Shown one piece after another: positions 15,274-23,845 of a stretch of DNA of 37,823 nt. The position numbers were made by a program, and so were the translations under genes. Source of the DNA: an uncultured Collinsella sp. (lineage in GTDB: Bacteria; Actinomycetota; Coriobacteriia; Coriobacteriales; Coriobacteriaceae); NCBI GenBank assembly GCA_902465265.1, contig CABQMF010000013.1:1-37823 (forward strand), written 5' to 3'. The notes below the pieces were generated by a model that saw only the letters and a program-made list of their open reading frames with translations, was not told where the DNA came from and searched no databases. The first letter of the stretch is position 1, and each line of letters starts with the position of its first letter.

Positions 15274-16734
15274 TTAGCGCACCTGAGCGACGTAAGCGAC
15301 GTTGGTCGAGGAGACCTTGTCCTCGAGCTGGACGCTCATGCGGGGATCGCCGGCGGTGGCGACGGTCAGATCGCCAGTCTTGACGTAGCCGAGCTCCTTG
15401 GCGGTCTCGATCGCCTTGACGATCGTGCCGTTGACGGTGCCCTGGGTAATCTCGGCCTGGTGCGGGATGACGCCCCAGTACATGATCATCTGCTGGACGG
15501 CCCACTCGTGGCGGGAGAACGCGCAGATCGGCATGTTGGGACGGAAGTGCGAGATCAGGCGAGCAGTACGACCAGTGGTCGTCGGCACGGTGATGCACTT
15601 GGCGCCAACGGTGGTGGCCATGTTCACAGCGGACATACCCACAACGTTGTTGACGACGCGGGTGCCGTGAGCGTCAGCCGGAACCTCGAGCGGAGCGTGA
15701 GCCGGGAGGTACTTCTCGGTCTCGAGAGCAATGCTGGCCTGCATCTTAACGGCCTCGACCGGGTACTTGCCGGCAGCGGACTCGCCGGAAAGCATAACGG
15801 CGTCGGTACCGTCGTAAATGGCGTTAGCAACGTCGGCAACCTCGGCGCGCGTCGGGCGCGGGTTCTGCTGCATGGAGTCGAGCATCTGCGTAGCGGTGAT
15901 AACGGGCTTGTAGGCCGCGTTGCACTTGGCGATGATCTCCTTCTGGATGTGGGGAACGAGCTCGGGCTTGATCTCGATGCCCAGGTCGCCACGGGCGACC
16001 ATGATGCCGTCGGAAGCCTCGAGGATCTCGTCGAAGTTCTCGACGCCCAGGGCGCACTCGATCTTCGGGAAGATCGTCACGTGCTCGCCACCGTTCTCGC
16101 GGCAAAGCTCGCGGATGCCGCGGACGGACTCGCCGTCACGGATGAAGGAAGCGGCGATGTAGTCGATGTTCTCGGTCAGGCCAAAGAGGATGTCCTGACG
16201 ATCGCGCTCGGTGATAGCGGGCAGCGAGATGTTGACGTTGGGCATGTTGACGCCCTTGCGCTCGCCGATCAAGCCGTCGTTCTTAACGACGCAGGTCATG
16301 TCCTGGCCGCTGACGGACTCGACCTCGAGGGCAACCAGGCCGTCATCGATCAGGATGAGGGAGCCCTTCTCGACCTCGGAGGGCAGAGCCAGGTAGTCGA
16401 GGGAGATGTGCTCAGCGGTGCCGTGGAAATCCTCGGACGTGGGCTGAGCGGTGACGACGATCTTGTCGCCGGTCTTGACGGCAACCTTCTTGCCGTCGAC
16501 CAAAAGGCCGGTGCGGACCTCGGGGCCCTTGGTGTCGAGCAGGATGCCGACGGGTAGACCGAGCTCCTTGGAAATACGACGGACGCGCTCGATGCGACCG
16601 TGGTGCTCGTCGTAGGATCCGTGTGAGAAGTTAAAACGGGCGACGTTCATGCCCGCCTTGATCATCTCGCGGATGGTCTCGTCGCTATCGCAGGCGGGAC
16701 CCATGGTGCATACAATCTTGGTGCGCTTGTACAT
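15274..16734 (-). CDS. pyk: Pyruvate kinase
   Basis: A 486-residue glycolytic enzyme transferring phosphate from PEP to ADP. Seen in order are the N-terminal RTKIVCTMGPA, the substrate loop NFSHG, DTKGPEVRT at the start of the B domain, the active-site IFPKIE with the catalytic lysine, the metal-binding MVARGDLGIEI, and ATQMLDSM. A C-terminal allosteric domain ends the protein; there is no fused PEP-utilizer domain. The start at 16734 follows GGAGGT. It is monocistronic with a strong terminator. The -10 on the minus strand at 16798-16803 gives a leader of roughly 55 nt. Confidence 0.97.
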   Translation of the reverse strand: MYKRTKIVCTMGPACDSDETIREMIKAGMNVARFNFSHGSYDEHHGRIERVRRISKELGLPVGILLDTKGPEVRTGLLVDGKKVAVKTGDKIVVTAQPTSEDFHGTAEHISLDYLALPSEVEKGSLILIDDGLVALEVESVSGQDMTCVVKNDGLIGERKGVNMPNVNISLPAITERDRQDILFGLTENIDYIAASFIRDGESVRGIRELCRENGGEHVTIFPKIECALGVENFDEILEASDGIMVARGDLGIEIKPELVPHIQKEIIAKCNAAYKPVITATQMLDSMQQNPRPTRAEVADVANAIYDGTDAVMLSGESAAGKYPVEAVKMQASIALETEKYLPAHAPLEVPADAHGTRVVNNVVGMSAVNMATTVGAKCITVPTTTGRTARLISHFRPNMPICAFSRHEWAVQQMIMYWGVIPHQAEITQGTVNGTIVKAIETAKELGYVKTGDLTVATAGDPRMSVQLEDKVSSTNVAYVAQVR

Positions 16735-16797
16735 TCAGACCTCCATCTGACATCGTCTTGCGCTGATAGATAAACCATAAGAAATAAAACTGAGATG

Positions 16798-16803
16798 ATT
16801 ATA
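16798..16803 (-). promoter_or_regulatory. -10 element of the pyk promoter
   Basis: The minus strand carries a perfect TATAAT here. The expected -35 region is GGGGTA-like and weak, so the strength comes from the -10, or an activator is needed. Confidence 0.5.
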
Positions 16804-17027
16804 ACGAAATGCCGACCGAATACCCCAAAAAATCGACCGTATGCCGAATTAGAAGTTCATTTTTTGCGGAAAAACGGTATATGCAAAAACTTTACCAACC
16901 GTTCTAACCGCTGCTATCTGGGCGATATTTTAGTTCGATGATGCGCCGAAGAAAAAACGTTTTATCAATCTTGAGCATCACACTGTCTGCACCGTTGCGC
17001 CTGTGCCGTGTTTCCAGATGGAATGTT
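16804..17027. other. AT-rich divergent intergenic region
   Basis: About 220 bp between the divergent pyk and P-type ATPase promoters. It contains an imperfect direct repeat around CGACCGAATACC and CGACCGTATGCC (about 16813-16855) and runs of A/T. I see no gene. The repeat could be a regulator site. Confidence 0.35.
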
Positions 17028-17057
17028 TTGGCTAGACGCGTCGCTTTGGGGTACCAT
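17028..17057 (+). promoter_or_regulatory. Promoter of the P-type ATPase gene
   Basis: TTGGCT (17028-17033), an 18-bp spacer and TACCAT (17052-17057). The start of the transcript would leave a leader of about 110 nt that is rich in structure. Confidence 0.5.
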
Positions 17058-17067
17058 AGCTCCACTA

Positions 17068-17168
17068 TCAACTGCCGCTCAGCACGGCAGCCTTGATGAG
17101 CCCTTGCCCTTCTCCTGGGAATTATGATCGGGCATCAATCTGCTGAGTGGCTCGAATCCCAGGAGGGG
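17068..17168 (+). promoter_or_regulatory. Structured leader with sequestered ribosome binding site
   Basis: Two hairpins are visible. The first is TCAA-CTGCCG with CGGCAG-cc-TTGA (17068-17095). The second pairs CTCCTGGGA (17112-17120) with TCCCAGGAG (17157-17165). The 3' arm of the second contains most of the AGGAGGGG ribosome binding site (17161-17168), so this fold would block translation of the ATPase. The layout suggests a riboswitch or RNA thermosensor controlling cation transport; I do not recognise a known riboswitch consensus. Confidence 0.55.
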
Positions 17169-17175
17169 ACTCTAT

Positions 17176-19857
17176 ATGCAAAAGGAATACCTGTCCGCCG
17201 CGGCGGAGGTGCTCAGCGACCAGGGCGTCGATGAGAACCTTGGCCTGAGCGACAACGAGGCGTCGTCGCGTCTCGCCAAGACAGGCCCTAACAAGCTCGA
17301 GGAAGCCGAGAAGACGCCGTTGTGGAAGCGCTTCTTTGAGCAGATGGCCGACCCCATGGTCATCATGCTGATCGTTGCCGCCGTCATTAGCGCGCTCACG
17401 GGCATGGTTAAGGGCGAGGCGGACTTTGCCGATGTCGCCATCATCATGTTCGTCGTTATCGTCAACTCGGTGCTGGGCGTGGTCCAGGAAGCCAAAAGCG
17501 AGGAGGCCCTCGAGGCCCTTCAGGAGATGAGCGCGGCGCAGTCCAAGGTTCTGCGCGACGGCAAACTCGTGCACCTGCCGAGCGCCGAGCTCGTGCCCGG
17601 CGACGTGATCATGCTCGAGGCGGGCGACTCCGTCCCGGCCGATTGCCGCGTGCTCGAGAGTGCCACGATGAAGATCGAAGAGGCCGCACTCACCGGCGAG
17701 TCCGTGCCGGTCGAGAAACACGCCAACGTGATCGAGCTTGCCGCGGGCACCGATGACGTGCCGCTCGGCGACCGCAAGAACATGTGCTACATGGGCTCCA
17801 CCGTTGTGTACGGCCGTGGCCGCGCTGTCGTGGTCGGCACCGGCATGGATACCGAGATGGGCAAGATCGCCGGTGCCCTGGCCGAGGCCAAGGAAGAGCT
17901 TACGCCGCTGCAGGTGAAGCTCGCCGAGCTCAGTCGCATCCTTACCATTATGGTTATTGTCATCTGCGTCGTGATCTTTGGCGTCGACATCGTCCGCCAC
18001 GGCGTGGGCAACGTTCTCACCGACCCAACGGCCCTGCTCGACACCTTTATGGTCGCCGTCTCGCTCGCCGTTGCCGCCATCCCCGAGGGTCTGGTCGCCG
18101 TCGTGACCATCGTGCTTTCGCTCGGCGTGACCAAGATGGCCAAGCGCCAGGCAATCATCCGTAAGCTCTCTGCCGTCGAGACCCTCGGCTGCACGCAGAC
18201 CATCTGCTCCGACAAGACCGGCACGCTTACCCAGAACAAGATGACCGTCGTCAAGCACGAGCTCGCTGCGCCCAAGGAAAAGTTCTTGGCCGGCATGGCG
18301 CTGTGCTCCGATGCCCAGTGGGACGAGGAGCTGGGCGAGGCCGTGGGCGAGCCGACTGAGTGCGCTCTTGTCAACGACGCCGGCAAGGCGGGCCTCACTG
18401 GCTTGACTGCCGAGCATCCGCGCGTGGGCGAGGCTCCGTTTGACTCGGGCCGCAAGATGATGTCCGTGGTCGTCGAGACCCTGGACGGCGAGTACGAGCA
18501 GTACACCAAGGGCGCGCCCGACGTGGTGATTGGCCTGTGCACCCATATCTACGAGGGCGATAAGGTCGTTCCGCTGACCGAGGGGCGTCGCGCCGAGCTC
18601 GTGGCAGCCAACAAGGCCATGGCCGACGAGGCCCTGCGCGTGCTGGCGCTGGCGAGCCGCACCTACACCGAGGTTCCCGCCGACTGCAGCCCCGCTGCGC
18701 TCGAGCATGACCTGGTCTTCTGCGGCCTGTCCGGCATGATCGACCCGGTCCGTCCCGAGGTGGCCGACGCTATCCGCGAGGCGCACGACGCCGGTATCCG
18801 CACCGTCATGATTACGGGCGACCACATCGACACCGCCGTGGCCATCGCTAAGCAGCTGGGCATCGTCGCCGATCGCAGCCAGGCCATCACCGGCGCCGAC
18901 CTCGACCGCATGAGCGACGAGGAGCTCGACGCGCACATCGAGGACTACGGCGTGTACGCCCGTGTCCAGCCCGAGCACAAGACCCGCATCGTCGAGGCTT
19001 GGAAGTCGCGCGACCAGATCGTCGCCATGACGGGCGACGGCGTCAACGACGCCCCGTCCATCAAGCGCGCCGACATCGGCGTCGGTATGGGCATCACCGG
19101 CACCGACGTTACCAAGAACGTCGCTGATATGGTGCTTGCCGACGATAACTTCGCCACCATCATCGGTGCCTGCGAAGAGGGCCGTCGCATCTACGACAAC
19201 ATCCGCAAGGTCATCCAGTTCCTGCTTTCGGCCAACCTTGCCGAGGTATTCTCGGTGTTTATCGCCACGCTCATCGGCTTTACCATCTTCCAGCCGGTGC
19301 AGCTGCTGTGGGTGAACCTGGTCACCGACTGCTTCCCCGCGCTCGCGCTGGGCATGGAGGACGCCGAGGGCGACATCATGAAGCGCAAGCCGCGCAACGC
19401 CAAGGACGGTGTCTTTGCCGGTCACATGGGCCTGGACTGCGTGGTCCAGGGCCTGATCATCACCGTGCTGGTGCTGGCGAGCTTCTTTGTGGGCGTGTAC
19501 TTTGACATGGGCTACATCCACATCGCCGATATGATCGCCGGCAATGCCGACGAGGAAGGCGTGATGATGGCGTTCATCACGCTCAACATGGTCGAGATTT
19601 TCCACTGCTTCAATATGCGCAGCCGTCGTGCGTCGCTGTTTAGCATGAAGAAGCAGAACAAGTGGCTGTGGGCTTCGGCCGCGCTGGCGCTGGTGCTGAC
19701 GGTTATCGTGACCGTGCAGCCGACGCTTGCCGAGATGTTCTTTGGCCCCGTGACGCTTGAGCTCAAGGGTGTTATCGCCGCGCTGGGCTTGGCCTTCCTG
19801 ATCATTCCGCTGATGGAGATCTACAAGGCGATCATGCGCGCGGTCGAGAAGGAGTAA
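17176..19857 (+). CDS. Calcium-type P-type ATPase (P2)
   Basis: An 893-residue cation pump with the architecture of SERCA/PMR1-like P2 ATPases. It has an N-terminal cation-ATPase domain (1-70), the actuator loop TGES (173-176), helix M4 with IPEGL, the phosphorylation site DKTGT at Asp346, the nucleotide domain with KGAPD, and the hinge TGDGVNDAP (from about 619). C-terminal helices M5-M10 follow. The IPEGL motif and length favour Ca2+ export, but Mn2+ cannot be excluded. The protein lies in the cytoplasmic membrane. A strong AGGAGGGG precedes the ATG but is enclosed in a hairpin. Confidence 0.9.
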   Translation: MQKEYLSAAAEVLSDQGVDENLGLSDNEASSRLAKTGPNKLEEAEKTPLWKRFFEQMADPMVIMLIVAAVISALTGMVKGEADFADVAIIMFVVIVNSVLGVVQEAKSEEALEALQEMSAAQSKVLRDGKLVHLPSAELVPGDVIMLEAGDSVPADCRVLESATMKIEEAALTGESVPVEKHANVIELAAGTDDVPLGDRKNMCYMGSTVVYGRGRAVVVGTGMDTEMGKIAGALAEAKEELTPLQVKLAELSRILTIMVIVICVVIFGVDIVRHGVGNVLTDPTALLDTFMVAVSLAVAAIPEGLVAVVTIVLSLGVTKMAKRQAIIRKLSAVETLGCTQTICSDKTGTLTQNKMTVVKHELAAPKEKFLAGMALCSDAQWDEELGEAVGEPTECALVNDAGKAGLTGLTAEHPRVGEAPFDSGRKMMSVVVETLDGEYEQYTKGAPDVVIGLCTHIYEGDKVVPLTEGRRAELVAANKAMADEALRVLALASRTYTEVPADCSPAALEHDLVFCGLSGMIDPVRPEVADAIREAHDAGIRTVMITGDHIDTAVAIAKQLGIVADRSQAITGADLDRMSDEELDAHIEDYGVYARVQPEHKTRIVEAWKSRDQIVAMTGDGVNDAPSIKRADIGVGMGITGTDVTKNVADMVLADDNFATIIGACEEGRRIYDNIRKVIQFLLSANLAEVFSVFIATLIGFTIFQPVQLLWVNLVTDCFPALALGMEDAEGDIMKRKPRNAKDGVFAGHMGLDCVVQGLIITVLVLASFFVGVYFDMGYIHIADMIAGNADEEGVMMAFITLNMVEIFHCFNMRSRRASLFSMKKQNKWLWASAALALVLTVIVTVQPTLAEMFFGPVTLELKGVIAALGLAFLIIPLMEIYKAIMRAVEKE

Positions 19858-19869
19858 GTTAACCTGTCC

Positions 19870-19958
19870 GGGCCCGCCCCTGCGTGTTTTCTTCTTCGCT
19901 GGTCCTCGCGCTTCGCGCTGCGGGATCGCTCAGAAGAAAACACTCCCGGGGCGGGCCC
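19870..19958. repeat. Large two-part inverted repeat after the ATPase gene
   Basis: GGGCCCGCCCC (19870-19880) pairs with GGGGCGGGCCC (19948-19958). Inside, TGTTTTCTTCT (19885-19895) pairs with AGAAGAAAACA (19932-19942), and the tip has CGCGC-TT-CGCG. It lacks a T run, so it is a processing or mRNA-stability structure, or an interspersed repeat. Confidence 0.7.
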
Positions 19959-20017
19959 TGCGGTATCCTTGCTGGCTTTCTCGCGCGCGGATGATAAAGG
20001 GCTGAAGGAAAGTGTGT

Positions 20018-20055
20018 GAGCTGGTCGGGCTTTGCCCGGCCAGCTCTTTTTGATT
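20018..20055 (+). terminator. Terminator upstream of rsgA
   Basis: A 13-bp stem with one G-T pair (GAGCTGGTCGGGC 20018-20030, GCCCGGCCAGCTC 20034-20046) is followed by TTTTTGATTT. It ends transcripts from the ATPase side. Confidence 0.85.
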
Positions 20056-20061
20056 TAAAAT
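20032..20061 (+). promoter_or_regulatory. Probable rsgA promoter overlapping the terminator
   Basis: TTGCCC (20032-20037), an 18-bp spacer and TAAAAT (20056-20061). The -35 lies in the terminator stem and the -10 just after its T run. Confidence 0.45.
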
Positions 20062-20099
20062 ACCTGCTCAGTTGTGTGGTTTTGTGCTGGGAGGCGTTT

Positions 20100-21284
20100 G
20101 TGGGCAAGGCTAAGGCTAAGGCGAAGAAAAAGACGACGGGGGCGCGGGCTAAGCGTGACCGTCGTCGAAAGCTTGCGACCGAAGCCCCTGCATCTGCTGA
20201 GGAGTTGCTGGCGAGTGTACCGGGGCTCGATGCGTTGCAGGATGTTCCGGCGTTCGACGACCTGCCGATCGATGCGGCTCAGCAGGCTGCATTTGACGAC
20301 TTTTGCGCCCAGGCCGAGGAGCCCGAGCAGATGCAGCTCGGTGCCGTGGTGCGCCTGGACCGCGGGTTTCCGCTGGTGGCGACTGCCGATGATACGTTTC
20401 GTGCCGAACATGCCGTAGGGTTTGCCAAGTCGCGTGGCGAGGACGAGGTCTTACTGCCCGCCGTGGGCGACCGCGTGGCGGTTCGCCGTGCTCCCGGGCA
20501 CGACATGGGCGTGATCGAGTGCGTACTGCCGCGCCGTACGAGCTTTGAGCGTTGGCGTGGCCGTGCCCGCGGTGAGCGCCAGGTGCTCTGCTCCAACGTT
20601 GACAGCGTGCTGATCGTGCAGGCGCTCGGCGCCGGCGAGGTACTGCTCGATCGCGTGGCGCGCTCACTGGTGCTAGCGCTCGATTGCGATGCCGAGCCGG
20701 TGGTGGTGCTCACTAAGGCCGACCGCTGCGAGGCCGATGAGCTCGAGCGCGATTTGGACCGCGTGCGCCGTCTGGTGGGTCCGGACGTGCGCGTGATCGT
20801 GACGTCTTCTGCCGAGGGCCTCGGCCTGGACGAGGTGCGCGCCTGCGTGCCGGCTGGGAGCTGTGCCATGATCTTGGGCGAGTCGGGCGCCGGCAAGTCA
20901 ACGCTGCTCAATGCGCTGCTGGGCCACGATGCGCTAGCCACTGGCGGCGTGCGCGAGCGTGATGATCAGGGTCGCCACACCACGGTCGCGCGCGTGATGG
21001 TGGCGCTGCCGGGCGACGCCGGTGTGATCGCCGACGCGCCGGGCCTGCGCAGCCTGCCGCTTGTGGGCCACGAACGAGGGTTGGCGCGTGCCTTCCCCGA
21101 GATCGTCGAGGCGTCGCGTGCGTGCCGGTTTGGCGATTGCACGCACACTCACGAGCCAGGTTGCGCCGTTCGCGAGGCCGAGGACGCGGGGCAGATCGAC
21201 AGCCTGCGTCTGGAGACGTTCCAAAACCTGGCGTCATCCATGCGCGTGAGTGCCCAAATGCTCGATCCCGATGTTCATCTGTAA
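20100..21284 (+). CDS. rsgA: Small-subunit ribosome biogenesis GTPase RsgA
   Basis: A 394-residue circularly permuted GTPase that helps late 30S maturation. A lysine-rich N-terminal tail (GKAKAKAKKK) likely contacts rRNA. Next come an OB domain (about 75-165) and the permuted G domain: G4 TKAD first, then G1 GESGAGKST (from about 260), the switch region with T-T, and DAPG. The C-terminal zinc knuckle CRFGDCTHTHEPGC follows. The N-terminal extension of about 70 residues is longer than in many homologues. The start is a GTG at 20100 with GGGAGG; the frame is open upstream but crosses the terminator. Confidence 0.93.
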   Translation: MGKAKAKAKKKTTGARAKRDRRRKLATEAPASAEELLASVPGLDALQDVPAFDDLPIDAAQQAAFDDFCAQAEEPEQMQLGAVVRLDRGFPLVATADDTFRAEHAVGFAKSRGEDEVLLPAVGDRVAVRRAPGHDMGVIECVLPRRTSFERWRGRARGERQVLCSNVDSVLIVQALGAGEVLLDRVARSLVLALDCDAEPVVVLTKADRCEADELERDLDRVRRLVGPDVRVIVTSSAEGLGLDEVRACVPAGSCAMILGESGAGKSTLLNALLGHDALATGGVRERDDQGRHTTVARVMVALPGDAGVIADAPGLRSLPLVGHERGLARAFPEIVEASRACRFGDCTHTHEPGCAVREAEDAGQIDSLRLETFQNLASSMRVSAQMLDPDVHL

Positions 21285-21302
21285 TTGATTTTTCCTATGA
21301 CA

Positions 21303-21336
21303 GCCGCCTCCCAACTGCTTGGGAGGCGGCTTTTTT
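21303..21336 (+). terminator. Terminator of rsgA
   Basis: A perfect 12-bp stem GCCGCCTCCCAA (21303-21314) with TTGGGAGGCGGC (21319-21330) is followed by six T. Confidence 0.95.
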
Positions 21337-21376
21337 GCTGCCAAAGCGTCTCGAAATATGCGTTTTGCCGATGTTC

Positions 21377-21447
21377 TGACCAAAACCTTGCCACGAGCTT
21401 GACGGGCTGGTCAGCTTTTGGTCAGCAATTGGTTTGACGCGTAAAAC
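21377..21447 (+). promoter_or_regulatory. Operator-like repeats and promoter of the Tad operon
   Basis: TGACCAAAA (21377-21385) is the exact inverse of TTTTGGTCA (21416-21424), and GGTCAGC is directly repeated at 21409 and 21420, 11 bp apart (one helical turn). A possible promoter, TTGGTC (21418-21423) with an 18-bp spacer and TAAAAC (21442-21447), overlaps the second copy. The next gene is cpaB, so a regulator of pilus expression probably binds here. Confidence 0.5.
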
Positions 21448-21536
21448 CAAGATTGTGATTGCGCCGCTTTGCGCCCTGGTCGCCCAGACAATGGTGGTAC
21501 GGGCATTTGCCCGGTGCTACCTTGAGAGGAGCGGCC

Positions 21537-22196
21537 GTGAACAAGAGCAAGCGCATCGCCATCAGTCTGGTCGCGGGCGTGCTTGCCGCGGCGCTCTGCA
21601 TGGTCTACGGCTCGTCGATCCGCGCGCAAGCCGAGCAGGCCCAGGCCGAGACTTTGGCAAAATACGGCGGCGACCGCGTTGAGGTGTGCGTCGCGGCGCG
21701 CGATATCGATGCGGGTGAGACCCTCGACGAGACTAATGTCATAACTCAGGAATGGCTGGCGAGTCTGCTACCGCGTGATGCGGCGACCGAGCTGCGTCAG
21801 GTGCGCGGTGACGTGACGACCTCGCGCATTCCTAAAAACGCCGTGATTTGCAATGTCTACACCAAGGCCGAGAGCCACAAGCTCGAGGTGCCTAAAGGCA
21901 AGGTTGCCGTTTCGGTGGCGGTCGATGCCGAGCACTCGGTCGGCGGTGCCACGGGCGTGGGCAGCTATGTGGACGTGTACGTGCAAAAAGATGGCGTGAC
22001 CGATCGTTTGTGCGGCGCGTACGTGATCGATACCAGCGAAGATGCCGGCACCACGCGTGAGGGCAAGATCGAGTGGGTGACGCTGGCGGCAGACCCCGAA
22101 GATGTCAAGGAATTGCTGGGAGCCTCGGGAAAGGGAACGGTCAGCTTGACGATTCCCGCCACGGCGCGCGGCAAAAAGAGCGGAGGCGACGAGTGA
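21537..22196 (+). CDS. cpaB: Tad pilus assembly protein CpaB (RcpC-like)
   Basis: A 219-residue protein with one N-terminal membrane anchor (about 6-24) and an extracytoplasmic SAF-like domain (about 40-105: VCVAARDIDAGETLDETNV), followed by the RcpC/CpaB C-domain with the VDAEHSVGG and VGSYVDVYV segments. In diderms it supports the secretin; here it probably works in the wall or envelope. The start is a GTG at 21537 with AGAGGAG five bases upstream. It is the first gene of the pilus operon, and its stop overlaps the next ATG (TGATG). Confidence 0.85.
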   Translation: MNKSKRIAISLVAGVLAAALCMVYGSSIRAQAEQAQAETLAKYGGDRVEVCVAARDIDAGETLDETNVITQEWLASLLPRDAATELRQVRGDVTTSRIPKNAVICNVYTKAESHKLEVPKGKVAVSVAVDAEHSVGGATGVGSYVDVYVQKDGVTDRLCGAYVIDTSEDAGTTREGKIEWVTLAADPEDVKELLGASGKGTVSLTIPATARGKKSGGDE

Positions 22197-23845
22197 TGAA
22201 GGCGATCTGGCTTGCGTGCTGCGCGTGCGGCGATTACGGGCTGCTACAGCAGGAAGTCGAGGGTCGCGATGTGGGCGCGCAGGTGCTTCGCGTGGGCGAC
22301 CTGGACGGGCTGGTATCCATGGCGCGGGCGTTTCCGTCGCGCCGCGGTGCCGCCATCATCGCGGCATCTCTGTTCGATACCGAAGACGTGCGGAAGACCG
22401 TTGCACGCCTGACGGCCGAGGGCCGCGTGAGTCGCGTCGTCGTGTTGATTGAGACGCTCGACCCGTCGGATATCGAAGGGCTGTTTCGCGCGGGGGCGAC
22501 CGAGGTCATCGCTGCGCACAGTTTGTGCGGCAACGGGCGCGCGGGCGAGGGAACGGTTGATTCCGATCGGCGCATGACGATTGAGCCCGATGCTTTTGTT
22601 GATAGGGAACCCGGGGCGCCTCGCGCTACAAGAGGCCCGCGTGTTGATGAATATGGAAAAGCGGAAGCCGAGCATGGTCGGCGCCCCCGGGACCCCCTTG
22701 CATACGATGACGCTGGAAGGCCGGTACCGTATGGCGATGACGTTCTGGCTGAAGATATGGGATACGTGCATGGCGTAAATCTGGCCGATGAGCTCGACGA
22801 GGTCGAGGGTTTTGCCGGGGCTGACGAGCCGTGTGCCGCTGCGTCTTTGGCTTCGGAATCGCAGTCCGGGCAGCCTGCCATGCCGGCTTGGGCTCAGCGC
22901 GTGACCGCGGCGGGGGAGACGGGGATGTTATCGCCCGCGTCCGTGTCGCCGGTTCCTGCACCGTCGGCCCCCGCGCCGTCGGCGGGCGCTTCGATTCCGC
23001 CACGTCGGGCGCCGGTCGTCTGCGCCGTCTCGGGTTCGGGCGGTTGCGGCAAGTCGACGATCGTTGCCACCATGGCGCATGCGGCGTCGCTGTTGGGTTT
23101 GCGTGCTGCTGTGCTCGACTTGGACCTCATGTTTGGAAACCTATACGATCTGCTGGGTGTCGATGCCCCACATGATATGGCGACGCTTATCGAGCCGTCG
23201 GCGGCGGGCGCACTTGCCGAGCCGGATATCGTGGCCGCATCGATGCGCGTCGCCCCGGGCGTTACGCTCTGGGGGCCTGTCGCGGCCCCCGAGAAGGCCG
23301 AGCTCATGGCACGTCCGGTGGAGCTATTGCTCGATGTTTTGCGTCGCGAATCCGACGTGGTCTTTGTCGACACCTCGGTCTTTTGGGGTGATGCCGTGGC
23401 CGCCGCGGTGGCGGCGAGCGACCGTTGCCTGGTCGTAGGCGATGCGGCGGTATCGTCTGCGACATCCGCTTCGCGCGTCATTGAGCTGGCGAGCCGCGTG
23501 GGCGTGCCACGCACGCGCATGAGCGCCGTGTTCAACCGGTTTGGTGCGCGCGGTGCCGACGAGGACGTCGCCATGCGCTTTGAGATTGCCTGCGCACTGA
23601 GCTCCAAGATCCGCATTGCCGATGGCGGCCAGGACTTGGCCGCGCTCATGGCATTCGGTCGCGCCGACGAGGCGGTGGGTCAGACGAGCGCTTTTGCGAC
23701 CAGCGTGCGCGAGGCCACGCGCGAGATGCTCGTGGAGCTGGGTTGCGCCGTCGGTCCCTGGAGCGATATGGTCGCTGACCGCGCGACCCGCACCGAGCGC
23801 CCGCGCATCCGTCTTCCCTGGTCGCGTGAGGATGATTCGCGATGA
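22196..23845 (+). CDS. cpaE: Tad pilus localisation ATPase CpaE/TadZ
   Basis: A 549-residue protein. Residues 1 to about 110 resemble a degenerate receiver domain. Residues about 125-270 form a low-complexity linker rich in Ala, Pro, Gly and acidic residues. The rest is a ParA/MinD-like ATPase. Its P-loop is SGSGGCGKST (from 279): the signature lysine of the deviant Walker A (KGGxGKT) is replaced by serine. Other strands, AVLDLDLMFGN and VVFVDTS, are as expected. It likely places the pilus machine at the membrane or pole. It is translationally coupled on both sides by 1-4 bp overlaps. Confidence 0.85.
   Translation: MKAIWLACCACGDYGLLQQEVEGRDVGAQVLRVGDLDGLVSMARAFPSRRGAAIIAASLFDTEDVRKTVARLTAEGRVSRVVVLIETLDPSDIEGLFRAGATEVIAAHSLCGNGRAGEGTVDSDRRMTIEPDAFVDREPGAPRATRGPRVDEYGKAEAEHGRRPRDPLAYDDAGRPVPYGDDVLAEDMGYVHGVNLADELDEVEGFAGADEPCAAASLASESQSGQPAMPAWAQRVTAAGETGMLSPASVSPVPAPSAPAPSAGASIPPRRAPVVCAVSGSGGCGKSTIVATMAHAASLLGLRAAVLDLDLMFGNLYDLLGVDAPHDMATLIEPSAAGALAEPDIVAASMRVAPGVTLWGPVAAPEKAELMARPVELLLDVLRRESDVVFVDTSVFWGDAVAAAVAASDRCLVVGDAAVSSATSASRVIELASRVGVPRTRMSAVFNRFGARGADEDVAMRFEIACALSSKIRIADGGQDLAALMAFGRADEAVGQTSAFATSVREATREMLVELGCAVGPWSDMVADRATRTERPRIRLPWSREDDSR

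Noticed and set aside
17122..19605. 827-codon open frame on the minus strand opposite the P-type ATPase
   Set aside because: It is antisense to a complete ATPase; its translation is His/Asp/Gly-rich, as expected for the complement of that codon pattern.
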